Shown here one piece after another: positions 24,357-32,611 of a stretch of 49,839 nt of DNA. Made by a program: the position numbers and the translations under genes. The notes under the pieces were generated by a model. That model did not search any database. It saw only the letters and a program-made list of their open reading frames with translations, and was not told where the DNA came from. Each line of letters begins with the position of its first letter. The first letter of the stretch is position 1. Source of the DNA: an uncultured Verrucomicrobiales bacterium (GTDB lineage Bacteria; Verrucomicrobiota; Verrucomicrobiia; Verrucomicrobiales; DEV007); assembly GCA_938082635.1 (NCBI GenBank), contig CALLLI010000066.1:1-49839 (forward strand), written 5' to 3'.

Positions 24357-25079
24357 CTATCGCCCAGCCGACGGACGGAATCGCTGGTCGAGTGCCACGG
24401 CCTTCTCCTTCACAACGCTGAATGCACCCTCATCCACCCGCACGGTCTGCAGATCCATTGCCAGGTCGCTGCTACTGCCATTCGTGCTGATGCACACTGA
24501 CGGCGATGACGTTTTCCCCTTGCCGCATTTTTCGGATCGATCTCAAAAAACCAGTAGTGCCTCTCGCGACGGTCATTGCCTCCTATGGTCGAACTGGCAA
24601 ACTGCTTTTCGTTAGGCTCACCTGGCTTGGCCTTGTCCACATTGTAGCGGAAGACTTCCACTCCATTGAGGTAGACGACGGCGCCGTCGTCATAGCGAAT
24701 GCCCGCCGCATACCTGCTAGAAGCGTTTGCATCGCTCAAGGCAAATTTCTTCCGGAAAAAGGCAACGCTGTTCTTGGCCTTGGCGTCGCCGCCAAAGCCA
24801 ATCGTCGTTTTCAAGTCGTCGTCTCCGTACCCCAGTGGAGCCGTCCCGGTCTTCAACGTCGAGTCGTTGAATACGGGCGTCGTCCAGGCGTCGCCAGGAG
24901 AGCTGCCACCCTCGAAGTACTTCCAGCCGTGCTGGCCCTTCCCGATGAGTTTCTCCCCTCGATCCGCAATCTCGGGGATGCCATCGAGAGCTGCGAGAGA
25001 GCGCCACGGCTCCAAAACCGCCACCCGCACGTTGGATGAATTGTCGGCGGTTGGACCTGCTAGGGAAGTGAGGGGACAT
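24357..25079 (-). pseudogene. Frameshifted Tat-signal protein with galactose-binding-like domain
   Basis: The remains start at ATG 25079 with a Tat-type leader (RSNRRQFIQRAGGGFGAVAL). They move to a second frame at about 24990 (ALDGIPEIADRGEKLIGKGQ, then HGWKYFEGG, ending in YWFFEIDPKN), to a third frame for GENVIAVSVHQH, and to another for GSSSDLAMDLQTVRVDEGAF, ending at TAG 24357-24359. Joined, they give a coherent beta-sandwich domain (DDGAVVYLNGVEVFR, GENVIAVSVHQ) of the type found in exported PVC-bacteria proteins, often N-terminal to a phosphoesterase. No catalytic domain remains. At least three indels are needed, so this is an old pseudogene unless the assembly is faulty. Confidence 0.65.
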
Positions 25080-25281
25080 GATCGGTCGACGCGATAACTG
25101 CTCACGATGGACTCTTCGGGGGCTCTTGATCCAGGTTATTCCCGCTAAAGTCACCTTTTTGCGGGGATACTGGCTGAGATCGTCTCCTATATGTGTGGAT
25201 GCTAAGACCGGGAAACCGCACTACATCCGGCAACAGAAAGGCGCTCCGTATCTTCTGGGTTGCCTTGGCGTTGTAGGGGGC

Positions 25282-25944
25282 ATGAAACTCAAGACATGCC
25301 TGACAACAGTGATTGCTTCTTGTGTGGTCGGTAACGTCGCCATTGGCCATCCGAACGATGGAGAATTGGAAGACGGTTCGCGGGCCACGATTGAGATTGC
25401 CCAGGTTCGAGAGGGCGAAGTCCTGCTTCGCTTCTTTGGTGACACCGCGACGTCTCCCATGGTGTGGGCTTCGAGCGATCTAAGAACGTGGGAGAAGATT
25501 GGCTCAGCCACGGAGACAGAGTCAGGCGAGTTTCTCGCGGTCGATGTGGCCGCCCCTGGTGGAGCAAGTGTGCGATTTTATCGCGCAGGGTACCTGACGG
25601 ATGCTGAGGATGCTACTTCAGAGAATGAGGAAAGGGTAGGGGAGATTAGGGAAGTGGTAGAGCCGGACTCACGGTCGGTTGATGATGGTGTGATTCAGAC
25701 GTTTTCATGGACGCAGATGAGCTCACCAATCACGATCGCCAACACAGGCTACCTTGATGGGAGTGGGACTTCCAACAGGGCCCAAGGCGAACCCGATGCC
25801 CCTTGTGTCGAGCTTCCTGATCCACCTGATGATCCTGGCGTCGTTCAAGGCCTGACATCATCGTCCAACAAGGGAGGCGTGCGCTTTATAAGCGCCTGCT
25901 TCAAGGTCAAGGTCGAAGGGAAACCTGTGATACGAATTCCGTGA
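25282..25944 (+). CDS. Secreted hypothetical protein, possible PAAR-like tail
   Basis: This 220-residue protein begins at ATG 25282 after AGGGGG; the open frame runs back to 25078 without a good start. A signal peptide (about residues 1-22) is followed by a domain with VWASSDLRTWEKIGS and VRFYRA, the 'SSDL..W' pattern frequent in exported Verrucomicrobia proteins. The second half (SPITIANTGYLDGSG, DAPCVELPDPPDDP, SSSNKGGVRF, KVKVEGKPVIRI) faintly resembles PAAR-like/DUF4150 modules. It stops abruptly after VIRIP, where such modules normally continue, so truncation is possible. The function is uncertain. Confidence 0.5.
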   Translation: MKLKTCLTTVIASCVVGNVAIGHPNDGELEDGSRATIEIAQVREGEVLLRFFGDTATSPMVWASSDLRTWEKIGSATETESGEFLAVDVAAPGGASVRFYRAGYLTDAEDATSENEERVGEIREVVEPDSRSVDDGVIQTFSWTQMSSPITIANTGYLDGSGTSNRAQGEPDAPCVELPDPPDDPGVVQGLTSSSNKGGVRFISACFKVKVEGKPVIRIP

Positions 25945-26274
25945 TTGGAAGCGCTTGCTAGGAAGCGTCCGGCTGTGATCGAGATACAACGTGTTGACGA
26001 TATTAAGAACGGCATCGTCGACCAAACGATTCACATCCCTTGTTCTTTGGTTGGTGGGGCTTCGTGCACAGTCCCGGTTCCGCGACGCGGAAACCTGCAA
26101 AGAGACGATGAGCGACTGGTTCGCGCGATGCTTTGATCGGCGTGGGCCACAAACCCATCAGGGATTACCGTGATGTCGTTCGCTTTTCCCCAATCACTCA
26201 AATCCCGATTCTAAGTGCCACTGGGCACACCAATCCTTCTTGGAAGAGACAGCCCAATGTCATAGGCTTGCGAT
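25945..26274. other. Gene-poor stretch
   Basis: These 330 bases follow the truncated-looking secreted protein and precede the EEP lipoprotein. Short open frames exist in all directions but none has a convincing start or composition. One plus-strand frame, opening directly after the previous stop, runs to about 26136 (RPAVIEIQRVDDIKNGIVDQ) and could be a frameshifted remnant of the preceding gene. No repeat or RNA structure was recognised. Confidence 0.4.
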
Positions 26275-27861
26275 GTGATCGCCAATCTGTGTGCCAGTAT
26301 TCGAGTCGAATGGGCGTTGCCCCTGGCGTTAAGCTTTGTTTTCTTACTGAGTTCGCTCTCTAGCTGTTCCAAGGACGCTCGTCCTACGCCATCTGAGCCG
26401 CTAACGCCTGAAACGAATGCCACCACCGTGCGTATGGATGGTGTCTTTGACGACTGGAATGATGTCGCCACCGTTCTCGATGACTCGGGGGACGCTCCAA
26501 ATGCAGAGCTCGATATTGGCACGCTCCAGATGCGGAGTGATGCTCAGTTTGTCCACCTATCGATCGGCCTGAATCGGGAGCTCAATGTGCAACGGCTGGA
26601 TGGGACGCTGGAATTGCTGATGGATGGTGATGCGAATCCAGATACGGGAAAGCCACATCATGGGTTTCCCGGCGTTGACCTGATCGTTCGTTTTTCGCCG
26701 GAGAATCCTGATCGGCCTGAGGATGACAACATGGGAGTCAGCGTAGCATCGACGACCTACGAGCCTTCGGAACCGTCGGCTTCTATTCACCACTCGGCTA
26801 TCGGATTCCTCGCGGCTCCAACCTATGCCAGCGACCGGATTGAGTGCAGGTTCAACCGCGATTCGTCCTTGCCGGATACACCTCCGTTACTTCGGGGAGA
26901 TTCCGTTTCCTTCAAACTCGTTCTTATCGGTGCCGATCGAAGTCTCTCGGATGAGACGGAGGTCGTTTACCATTCCTTGCCTCCAATGGCCTCTTCGGAG
27001 AGATCCAGAGCCCTGGCGGAGCATCTTCCACCAAAGGCAGACGGTTCCTTCCGCCTCATGTGCTGGAATGTGTTGAATGGCTCAATCCTGGAGAAGCCTG
27101 ATCTTTATTCCAGGATGCTGGCGGCTTTGAATCCTGACATCGTTCTGTTTGAAGAACTTGGAGAGGATTCAGCTCCGGCATTGGAAAGCTTTTTTGCCGA
27201 TCGGCTGTCTCCCGACGGCGATGCCTGGCAGATCCTTTTTGGAAGAGGAGGCGGCCCTTCCCGATGTGCCATCGCCAGTCGTCTTCCGATCGAGTCCGTT
27301 GCCTCGTTGGAATGGATTCCTTATCCAGAGCGTCTGGACCGCGCAGTGAAAACGTTAGGAGGCGTGGTCACTGTTGGTGGCCGATGTGTTCTCGTAGCTC
27401 CAATGCATTTGAAGTGTTGCGGGAGAGTCGATAGTTGGGAAGACGAGAGACGCCTTGAGGAAGTGGGGCTCATCAATGGAGCCATCGCGGAGGCGATGGC
27501 CTCGGCGAGTTTTGATGCCGTGGTCATCGGCGGCGACCTCAATCTCGTGGGCGGTCGACGACCTATCACCCTACTTGGTGCGAAGCTCGACCTTGATCAG
27601 TCCGACCTGTCCATTCTCGATGCCTATCATCTCCGAGGCGATGAGAACACGACTTGGGCGTCTGACAGAGAGCGATTTGTCCCCGGGCGTTTGGATTACC
27701 TGCAGTATTCCGACAGTGCGATCATGGCTGCCAATGCGTTTGTCTTCGACACGGCCGATCTTTCTGATTCATGGCTCGCCAGTCGCTCTTTGTCTCAGGC
27801 GTCCTCCATGGCAGCCAGCGACCACTTCCCGGTCGTGGCTGATTTTGCTTGGAGGGACTGA
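26275..27861 (+). CDS. Lipoprotein with endonuclease/exonuclease/phosphatase domain
   Basis: The 528-residue frame opens at GTG 26275. A lipoprotein signal (hydrophobic run then LSSC, about residues 18-36) is followed by a beta-rich domain (about 50-250, VRMDGVFDDWNDV, with a LMDGDANPDTG acidic turn like CBM9-type 'DGxxDDW' modules). An EEP-superfamily catalytic domain occupies the last 270 residues. Its motifs are MCWNVLNG (Asn), LFEELGED (metal Glu), GGDLNLVG (Asp/Asn) and the terminal SDHFPVVADF (Asp/His). EEP enzymes cleave phosphodiester or phosphomonoester bonds with Mg2+. Here the enzyme would sit outside the cytoplasmic membrane; the substrate is unknown. The exact start is uncertain because no strong ribosome-binding site is seen. 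Confidence 0.8.
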   Translation: MIANLCASIRVEWALPLALSFVFLLSSLSSCSKDARPTPSEPLTPETNATTVRMDGVFDDWNDVATVLDDSGDAPNAELDIGTLQMRSDAQFVHLSIGLNRELNVQRLDGTLELLMDGDANPDTGKPHHGFPGVDLIVRFSPENPDRPEDDNMGVSVASTTYEPSEPSASIHHSAIGFLAAPTYASDRIECRFNRDSSLPDTPPLLRGDSVSFKLVLIGADRSLSDETEVVYHSLPPMASSERSRALAEHLPPKADGSFRLMCWNVLNGSILEKPDLYSRMLAALNPDIVLFEELGEDSAPALESFFADRLSPDGDAWQILFGRGGGPSRCAIASRLPIESVASLEWIPYPERLDRAVKTLGGVVTVGGRCVLVAPMHLKCCGRVDSWEDERRLEEVGLINGAIAEAMASASFDAVVIGGDLNLVGGRRPITLLGAKLDLDQSDLSILDAYHLRGDENTTWASDRERFVPGRLDYLQYSDSAIMAANAFVFDTADLSDSWLASRSLSQASSMAASDHFPVVADFAWRD

Positions 27862-27922
27862 TTCAAATCCAGCAAGAGCGTTCGGACTCGTGGGATCTTG
27901 AGCGCGACTCTGGCGCTTCAGG

Positions 27923-28420
27923 CTAGCTCTTTCGCCTGATTGACCCAACCAGTGCGATGCTGCCGATGAAGGAGAGGAGACAACCGGCTCCAGTGATGGC
28001 TACGGGTGTCCATCCGAAGCCGGTTTGAAGGGCGCACTCCGTGGGCTTGTCAGGATCATAGTGGACGTTGACGATGGTACCCACGGGATACGGCGCGAGG
28101 ACTTGCTGCATTTGGTCTTCGTTCGAAGTGGCGTAGTCGCTAAAGCTGAGTCGCGTGCCTGTATAGCTTTGGCCATCTACTTTGAACTCGTAGGTGATCC
28201 GAGGTGTGTAGGTGAATCGGTTTCGGCGCTGAGTGGAGGCGGCTCCGCCTTTTTTTCGCTGTTTCTCGAGTTCTGACTGAGTGATGGTGCCTTCTGACGT
28301 GGGCCAGTTCTTGGAGGCTAGAGAGGCAAGGCCCCCTTGAATTCCCCAGGTGAGAGCAAAGAGCCCTGCTCCTAAAGCGAGAAGACCGAAGAGCAGCCCA
28401 CCGAGCTTGCCTATCTTCAT
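27923..28420 (-). CDS. DUF3592 membrane protein
   Basis: This 165-residue protein has an N-terminal TM helix (about 8-28) and a C-terminal TM helix (about 135-157) around an extracytoplasmic beta domain. The domain shows the DUF3592 pattern: WPTSEGTI, ITYEFKVDGQSYTGT, YPVGTIVNVHYDP and P(T)ECAL. The role of the family is unknown. Its start overlaps the suhB stop, making it the last gene of the coaC-coaB-suhB operon. Confidence 0.8.
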   Translation of the reverse strand: MKIGKLGGLLFGLLALGAGLFALTWGIQGGLASLASKNWPTSEGTITQSELEKQRKKGGAASTQRRNRFTYTPRITYEFKVDGQSYTGTRLSFSDYATSNEDQMQQVLAPYPVGTIVNVHYDPDKPTECALQTGFGWTPVAITGAGCLLSFIGSIALVGSIRRKS

Positions 28421-29175
28421 GAGGGCATTGGTAGTGCCAGCCTATTATTTGAGGCCATGATACTAAACTTATCTTCGCTGTTGTCGAGGTTTGCTAGAGT
28501 GACCTGGCCGCCTGCTTCTTCGATCAGCAAGACACCTGCGGCGATGTCCCAAAGGCTGATGAAGCCTTCGATGTAGGCGTCAAGCCGCCCTGTGGCAATG
28601 TAGGCTAACCCGAGAGCAGCACTGCCCATGATGCGAATTTTGCGAACTTGTGAGGCCAATTCAGAGAAACGTCCTAAGCCCTCTTGCATGGCGGCAGCAG
28701 TCTTAGAGAATCCGACAGTGATGACGGCTTCTTTGAGGACGGATCGGTCACTGACAGAAATCTTGCGTCCGTTGAGAAAAGCTCCTTTGCCGCGTTCGCC
28801 AGTCCACAGTTCCTGGGTCGAGGGATCATAGATGACGCCGAGTTGGGTCACTCCTTCATGGCGTAGCGCGATGGAGACACAGTAGTGCGGCAGGCCATAG
28901 AAGTAGTTCACCGTACCGTCGATGGGATCGACGATCCATTGCCAAGGACTGTCTTGATTCCCGGCAAGGCCTTCTTCACCGTAGAGGGCGTGATCGGGGA
29001 ATGCGCCTAACAAATGCTCGGTGATGAGCGTTTGACTGCGAACATCGAGTTCTAGCTTGATGTCGTGTTGGCTGGCCTCGTTGACCACGAGGGATTCGGT
29101 GTTCTCGAAATGTTCGCGTAGGAACGCGCCGGCTTCTTTGGCCGCTTGGATGGCGATGTCTAGGGTTTCACTCAT
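28417..29175 (-). CDS. suhB: Inositol monophosphatase family protein
   Basis: This is a 252-residue Mg2+-dependent phosphatase of the IMPase/SuhB family. Metal-site motifs are complete: YGEEGL (about residue 65), WIVDPIDGTVNYFYGLP (about 80-97) and WDIAAGVLLIEEAGG near the C-terminus. The likely substrate is myo-inositol-1-phosphate or a related sugar phosphate; the symbol is by family similarity. The ATG overlaps the coaB stop (ATGA), and its own stop overlaps the DUF3592 start. Confidence 0.88.
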   Translation of the reverse strand: MSETLDIAIQAAKEAGAFLREHFENTESLVVNEASQHDIKLELDVRSQTLITEHLLGAFPDHALYGEEGLAGNQDSPWQWIVDPIDGTVNYFYGLPHYCVSIALRHEGVTQLGVIYDPSTQELWTGERGKGAFLNGRKISVSDRSVLKEAVITVGFSKTAAAMQEGLGRFSELASQVRKIRIMGSAALGLAYIATGRLDAYIEGFISLWDIAAGVLLIEEAGGQVTLANLDNSEDKFSIMASNNRLALPMPS

Positions 29176-29807
29176 AGGGAAATGGATTCAATGCGATCAC
29201 AAAGGAGCGTCGCGAGTGCTTCTTTGGTCTGCTTTGGGACGGCTTCTTCGCGCCCGTCTTTGAAAAGCAACGTGACTTCATTGTCAGGCTGATCGAAGCC
29301 AATGTCGAGGCCGCTGACATCGTTGGCGATGACAAGGTCACAACCTTTCTTGGCTAGCTTCATTCGAGCATTTGGAAGCAGATTCTCTGTCTCCGCAGCG
29401 AAACCAACCAAGATCCTGTCGTAATTCAGGGGATCTCTCATGCTCCCAAGAATGTCAGTCGTGCGTTCAAGGGCGACGGTCCATTCTTCGGCCGCTTTCT
29501 TCACTTTCTCGTCATGAACGTCCTTCGGGCGGTAGTCGGCGACGGCAGCGCTGTGAATGGCGATGTCTACACCTTCCAATTGGTCGATCACTGCGCGGTA
29601 CATGTCTTCGGCAGACACGACGTCAATTCGCTTCACATTCGCTGGCGTGGGCAAGCTTACGGGACCTGTGATGAGCGTCACTTCATGGCCTCGACTAGCA
29701 GCTTCACCAGCAAGGGCGAATCCCATTCGCCCAGACGAGCGGTTGCTGAGGTAGCGCACAGGATCGATGGCCTCACGTGTAGGACCGGCGGTGATCAGGA
29801 CTTTCAA
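29172..29807 (-). CDS. coaB: Phosphopantothenate-cysteine ligase
   Basis: This 211-residue stand-alone CoaB catalyses the nucleotide-dependent coupling of 4'-phosphopantothenate with cysteine in coenzyme A synthesis. Motifs are TAGPTREAIDPVRYLSNRSS-GRMG at the N-terminus, IHSAAVADYRP, GFAAETENL and the KKGCDLVIANDVS strand. In most bacteria this is the C-terminal half of bifunctional Dfp; here it is a separate gene overlapping coaC by ATGA. No fusion linker is present. Confidence 0.92.
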   Translation of the reverse strand: MKVLITAGPTREAIDPVRYLSNRSSGRMGFALAGEAASRGHEVTLITGPVSLPTPANVKRIDVVSAEDMYRAVIDQLEGVDIAIHSAAVADYRPKDVHDEKVKKAAEEWTVALERTTDILGSMRDPLNYDRILVGFAAETENLLPNARMKLAKKGCDLVIANDVSGLDIGFDQPDNEVTLLFKDGREEAVPKQTKEALATLLCDRIESISL

Positions 29808-30364
29808 AGGGCTCGTTTCGGTCGATTCTCTGCTAGGATGGCTTCGGCTGCAGCGACAATGTCTTCCACGAGCATCAAGCGACCGACTCCCTCATAGCCG
29901 CAGGCGAGCATTCCTTCGGTGTCGGGTCCGATGAAGTCGACGCCCCAGCCTTTGAGTGTGCTCACGTGAGTTTGGGTTGCTGGATGGGACCACATGTTCC
30001 CGTTCATGGCAGGAGCGACTAGCATGGGAGCCCGAGTGGCGAGGGCGATGGCAGTGAGTGCGTTTGGTGCAAGGCCCTGACCCAATTGAGCTAGCGTGTT
30101 TGCTGTGGCCGGAGCGATGAGCATGAGATCGGCTTCATCTGCGAGCTGGATGTGCCCGGGCCGCCAACTTTCTTTCTCGTCATAGAGATCGGTGACCACG
30201 GGCTGTTTTGACAGCGTCTGCAGGGTCAGTGGGGTGACAAACTCTTGAGCATCGCGAGTCAGGACGACTGTGACCTGATGGCCTGTTTTAGTCAGCTGAC
30301 TCGCCAAATCTGCTGCCTTGTAGGCAGCAATCGATCCAGTGACTCCAAGAACAATACGCTTCAC
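29804..30364 (-). CDS. coaC: Phosphopantothenoylcysteine decarboxylase
   Basis: This 186-residue flavoprotein of the HFCD family decarboxylates 4'-phosphopantothenoylcysteine. Present are KRIVLGVTGSIAAYKA, the catalytic His in PGHIQLADEAD, the PAMNGNMW substrate motif and the conserved Cys in LACGYEGVGRL. I placed the start at GTG 30364, where family proteins begin. An upstream GTG at 30397 would add 11 unconserved residues, and no good ribosome-binding site settles it. It is the first gene of a four-gene operon in which all junctions overlap. Confidence 0.88.
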   Translation of the reverse strand: MKRIVLGVTGSIAAYKAADLASQLTKTGHQVTVVLTRDAQEFVTPLTLQTLSKQPVVTDLYDEKESWRPGHIQLADEADLMLIAPATANTLAQLGQGLAPNALTAIALATRAPMLVAPAMNGNMWSHPATQTHVSTLKGWGVDFIGPDTEGMLACGYEGVGRLMLVEDIVAAAEAILAENRPKRAL

Positions 30365-30428
30365 TCCGCCGAGTATAGCGCGTGGCACTATGGGCACAAC
30401 CGGCGATCAGGCGTCGTCTGCTCCCCAG

Positions 30429-30977
30429 TCAATGTGTGTCATCCGGCCAGAGGCACATCTGCGTGTCTCCGAACTCGGGATGGTAGAGATTCTCCGAATA
30501 GTAGCCACAGAATGCCGAGAATTGGATGCCCGCAGAGGCATTGAAAGCTGGTAGCATGAGCCGATCCTCGCCGTCGCTGTGCCATGGACGGTCCATGTTC
30601 AGTCCACCTAGATCTCCTTCGGTGTCTGAAGTAGAGAGGTGAGGGAGAAAGACACTCCCATGACGTTCGATGTGGATGCTGAGTCGCACGTCAGTACGCT
30701 CGCTCAGCGGGAAATCGAGTTTTCCTGCAGGTTGGCCCTTGCGGAGGGTGTCGAGGACCATGCCGGAGTCGGTATCGATTTGAATTGAGACACCTTCCAG
30801 CTCTTCTAAATGGCCATCGCCTGAGGGATCAAGAAAGACACCGACAAGAAGCTGTGCCGCTTTCGGAACGAAGTCGATCTTCTGATCGAAGAACACAATC
30901 TCGGTGAGCTCACTGCTTTGCACCGTCTCCACTTTTTTAAGATGAAAGGAGGGGCTGAAGTGAGCGGACGAAGACAT
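30429..30977 (-). CDS. Hypothetical protein
   Basis: This 182-residue protein has no signal peptide or TM segment and no family that I recognise. It is acidic and beta-rich, with FLDPSGDGHLEELEGVSIQI, MDRPWHSDGEDRLMLPAF and a C-terminal segment containing single Cys residues. The gene stands alone upstream of coaC on the same strand (64 bases apart). An AT-rich 200-base gap upstream (30978-31195) probably holds its promoter; no defined -10/-35 pair is claimed. Confidence 0.6.
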   Translation of the reverse strand: MSSSAHFSPSFHLKKVETVQSSELTEIVFFDQKIDFVPKAAQLLVGVFLDPSGDGHLEELEGVSIQIDTDSGMVLDTLRKGQPAGKLDFPLSERTDVRLSIHIERHGSVFLPHLSTSDTEGDLGGLNMDRPWHSDGEDRLMLPAFNASAGIQFSAFCGYYSENLYHPEFGDTQMCLWPDDTH

Positions 30978-31195
30978 TAGAGAGGATTTGTATAGTTAAC
31001 TATGGCTACTATGAGCAACTTTGATCCGCATATAAACGTGCTGAAAACTTTATGTAAACGAAAAATTATTTAAAATTTATAGTCTCGATATCCTTGAAAT
31101 CAATGTAGCTCTTCACAAGCCCGGGAAATCCTGAACTTCTGGGAAATCGGCCGCTGTTCTACGAGAGCAGGCTCGGAAATGTGCAACCAGGACCG

Positions 31196-32554
31196 TTAAA
31201 AATCGGGATTCTGTTTCTCTTCGAAGAGAGACCTCCAATGAGCCAGACGCTCTTTGATTCTCTTCTCCATGCCGTTGTCGGTCGGCTCGTAGTAGCGCTT
31301 GCCTTCTGGAAGGTAGGCTTGGGGAACATAGCCTCCTTCATAGTTGTGGCTGTAGAGGTAGCCTTCGCCATGCCCGAGGTCTTTCGCGCCTTTGTAGTGG
31401 CCATCGCGCAGATGTTTGGGAACGGCTAGGGTTCGGCCTTCCTTCACGTCTTTCATGGCAGCCGTGAGTCCGGCGTAGCTTCGATTACTCTTGGGTGCTG
31501 TGGCAAGATACACCGTTGCGTGGGCGAGCGGAATCTGGGCTTCGGGTAGACCAATGAACTCGACCGCTTGCTGAGCAGCCACGGCGACTCGGAGTGCGTT
31601 GGAATCTGCTAGGCCCACATCTTCACTCGCCGCGATCACCAAGCGCCTAGCAATAAACCGAATATCCTCGCCGGCGTAGAGCATCTTGGCCAACCAGTAG
31701 AGGGCGGCGTCTGGATCGGAGCCGCGCATGCTTTTGATAAATGCACTGATCGTGTCGTAGTGTTCATCGCCATCGGCATCATAGACGACGGCTTTCTGTT
31801 GAATGGATTCCTCGGCGATCTCTAGCGTTATTTCTAAACTGTCCCCATCCTTGCGTGGTGAGGTCAGGACGGCGAGTTCCAAAGCCGTTAGGCACTTGCG
31901 AGCGTCACCATCGGCGATCGTCGCAAGGTGACGTGCGGCTTCGGGTGTGACGGTGACCTGGTCTTTCCCAAATCCTCGCTCCTCGTCGGTCAAGCTGCGT
32001 TCGACAAGTTGAACGAGGTTGTCTGTGGTCAGAGGCTCTAGCTGAAACACCTGAGAACGCGAGACGAGCGGGCTATTGATGTAGAAATAAGGATTGTGCG
32101 TGGTGGCTCCAATGAAGCGAATCGTCCCGTGTTCAATGTGAGGGAGGAGCACGTCTTGTTGAGATTTATTGAAGCGATGAATCTCGTCGACAAAGAGGAT
32201 GGTTGCGCGTTTATGCAGCCGCTGGTAGGTTCGTGCTTCATCAACTTTTTGTCGAATCTCTGACACATTGCTCTCCACGCCGCTGAGATTGACGAATCGC
32301 GCGGAAGTGTGGCCGGCAACCAAGCGAGCTAAACTCGTCTTTCCCACGCCAGGAGGGCCATAGAAGATCAACGACGAGAACCGGTCAGCTTCAATAGCGC
32401 GCCGAAGCAACTTGCCCTCGCCCAAGATGTGCTCTTGTCCGCAATAGTCTTGGAGCGAGCGCGGGCGCATTCTGGCGGCCAGCGGCATTCCTGCAGAATC
32501 ACTGCGTGGCACCTTGGTGGGTTCTGGAGCCTGATCGAACAGTGAATCTTCCAT
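31196..32554 (-). CDS. rarA: Replication-associated recombination AAA+ protein RarA/MgsA
   Basis: The 452-residue protein has the clamp-loader-like AAA+ domain: MRPRSLQDYCGQEHILG, Walker A GPPGVGKTS, Walker B ILFVDEIHRFNKSQQD, sensor GATTHNPYF and the DARKCLTALE helix. The C-terminal oligomerisation domain has MRGSDPDAALYWLAKML and the tail KRYYEPTDNGMEKRIKERL. RarA acts at stalled replication forks. ATG 32554 is preferred over an upstream TTG at 32563. The flanking genes on both sides are on the same strand but well spaced. Confidence 0.92.
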   Translation of the reverse strand: MEDSLFDQAPEPTKVPRSDSAGMPLAARMRPRSLQDYCGQEHILGEGKLLRRAIEADRFSSLIFYGPPGVGKTSLARLVAGHTSARFVNLSGVESNVSEIRQKVDEARTYQRLHKRATILFVDEIHRFNKSQQDVLLPHIEHGTIRFIGATTHNPYFYINSPLVSRSQVFQLEPLTTDNLVQLVERSLTDEERGFGKDQVTVTPEAARHLATIADGDARKCLTALELAVLTSPRKDGDSLEITLEIAEESIQQKAVVYDADGDEHYDTISAFIKSMRGSDPDAALYWLAKMLYAGEDIRFIARRLVIAASEDVGLADSNALRVAVAAQQAVEFIGLPEAQIPLAHATVYLATAPKSNRSYAGLTAAMKDVKEGRTLAVPKHLRDGHYKGAKDLGHGEGYLYSHNYEGGYVPQAYLPEGKRYYEPTDNGMEKRIKERLAHWRSLFEEKQNPDF

Positions 32555-32611
32555 AGAAACCAATGGTCGTTCGGAACGGTGATGTCTACTCCCCTTTGCT
32601 GGCCTGCTAGG

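Noticed and set aside
24717-25154. 145-codon ORF as an intact gene
   Set aside because: Only its N-terminal Tat leader is meaningful; the remainder is an out-of-frame reading of the pseudogene's conserved domain.
31181-31429. Hydrophobic plus-strand ORF opposite the rarA 3' end
   Set aside because: It is fully antisense to conserved rarA sequence and has no independent support.
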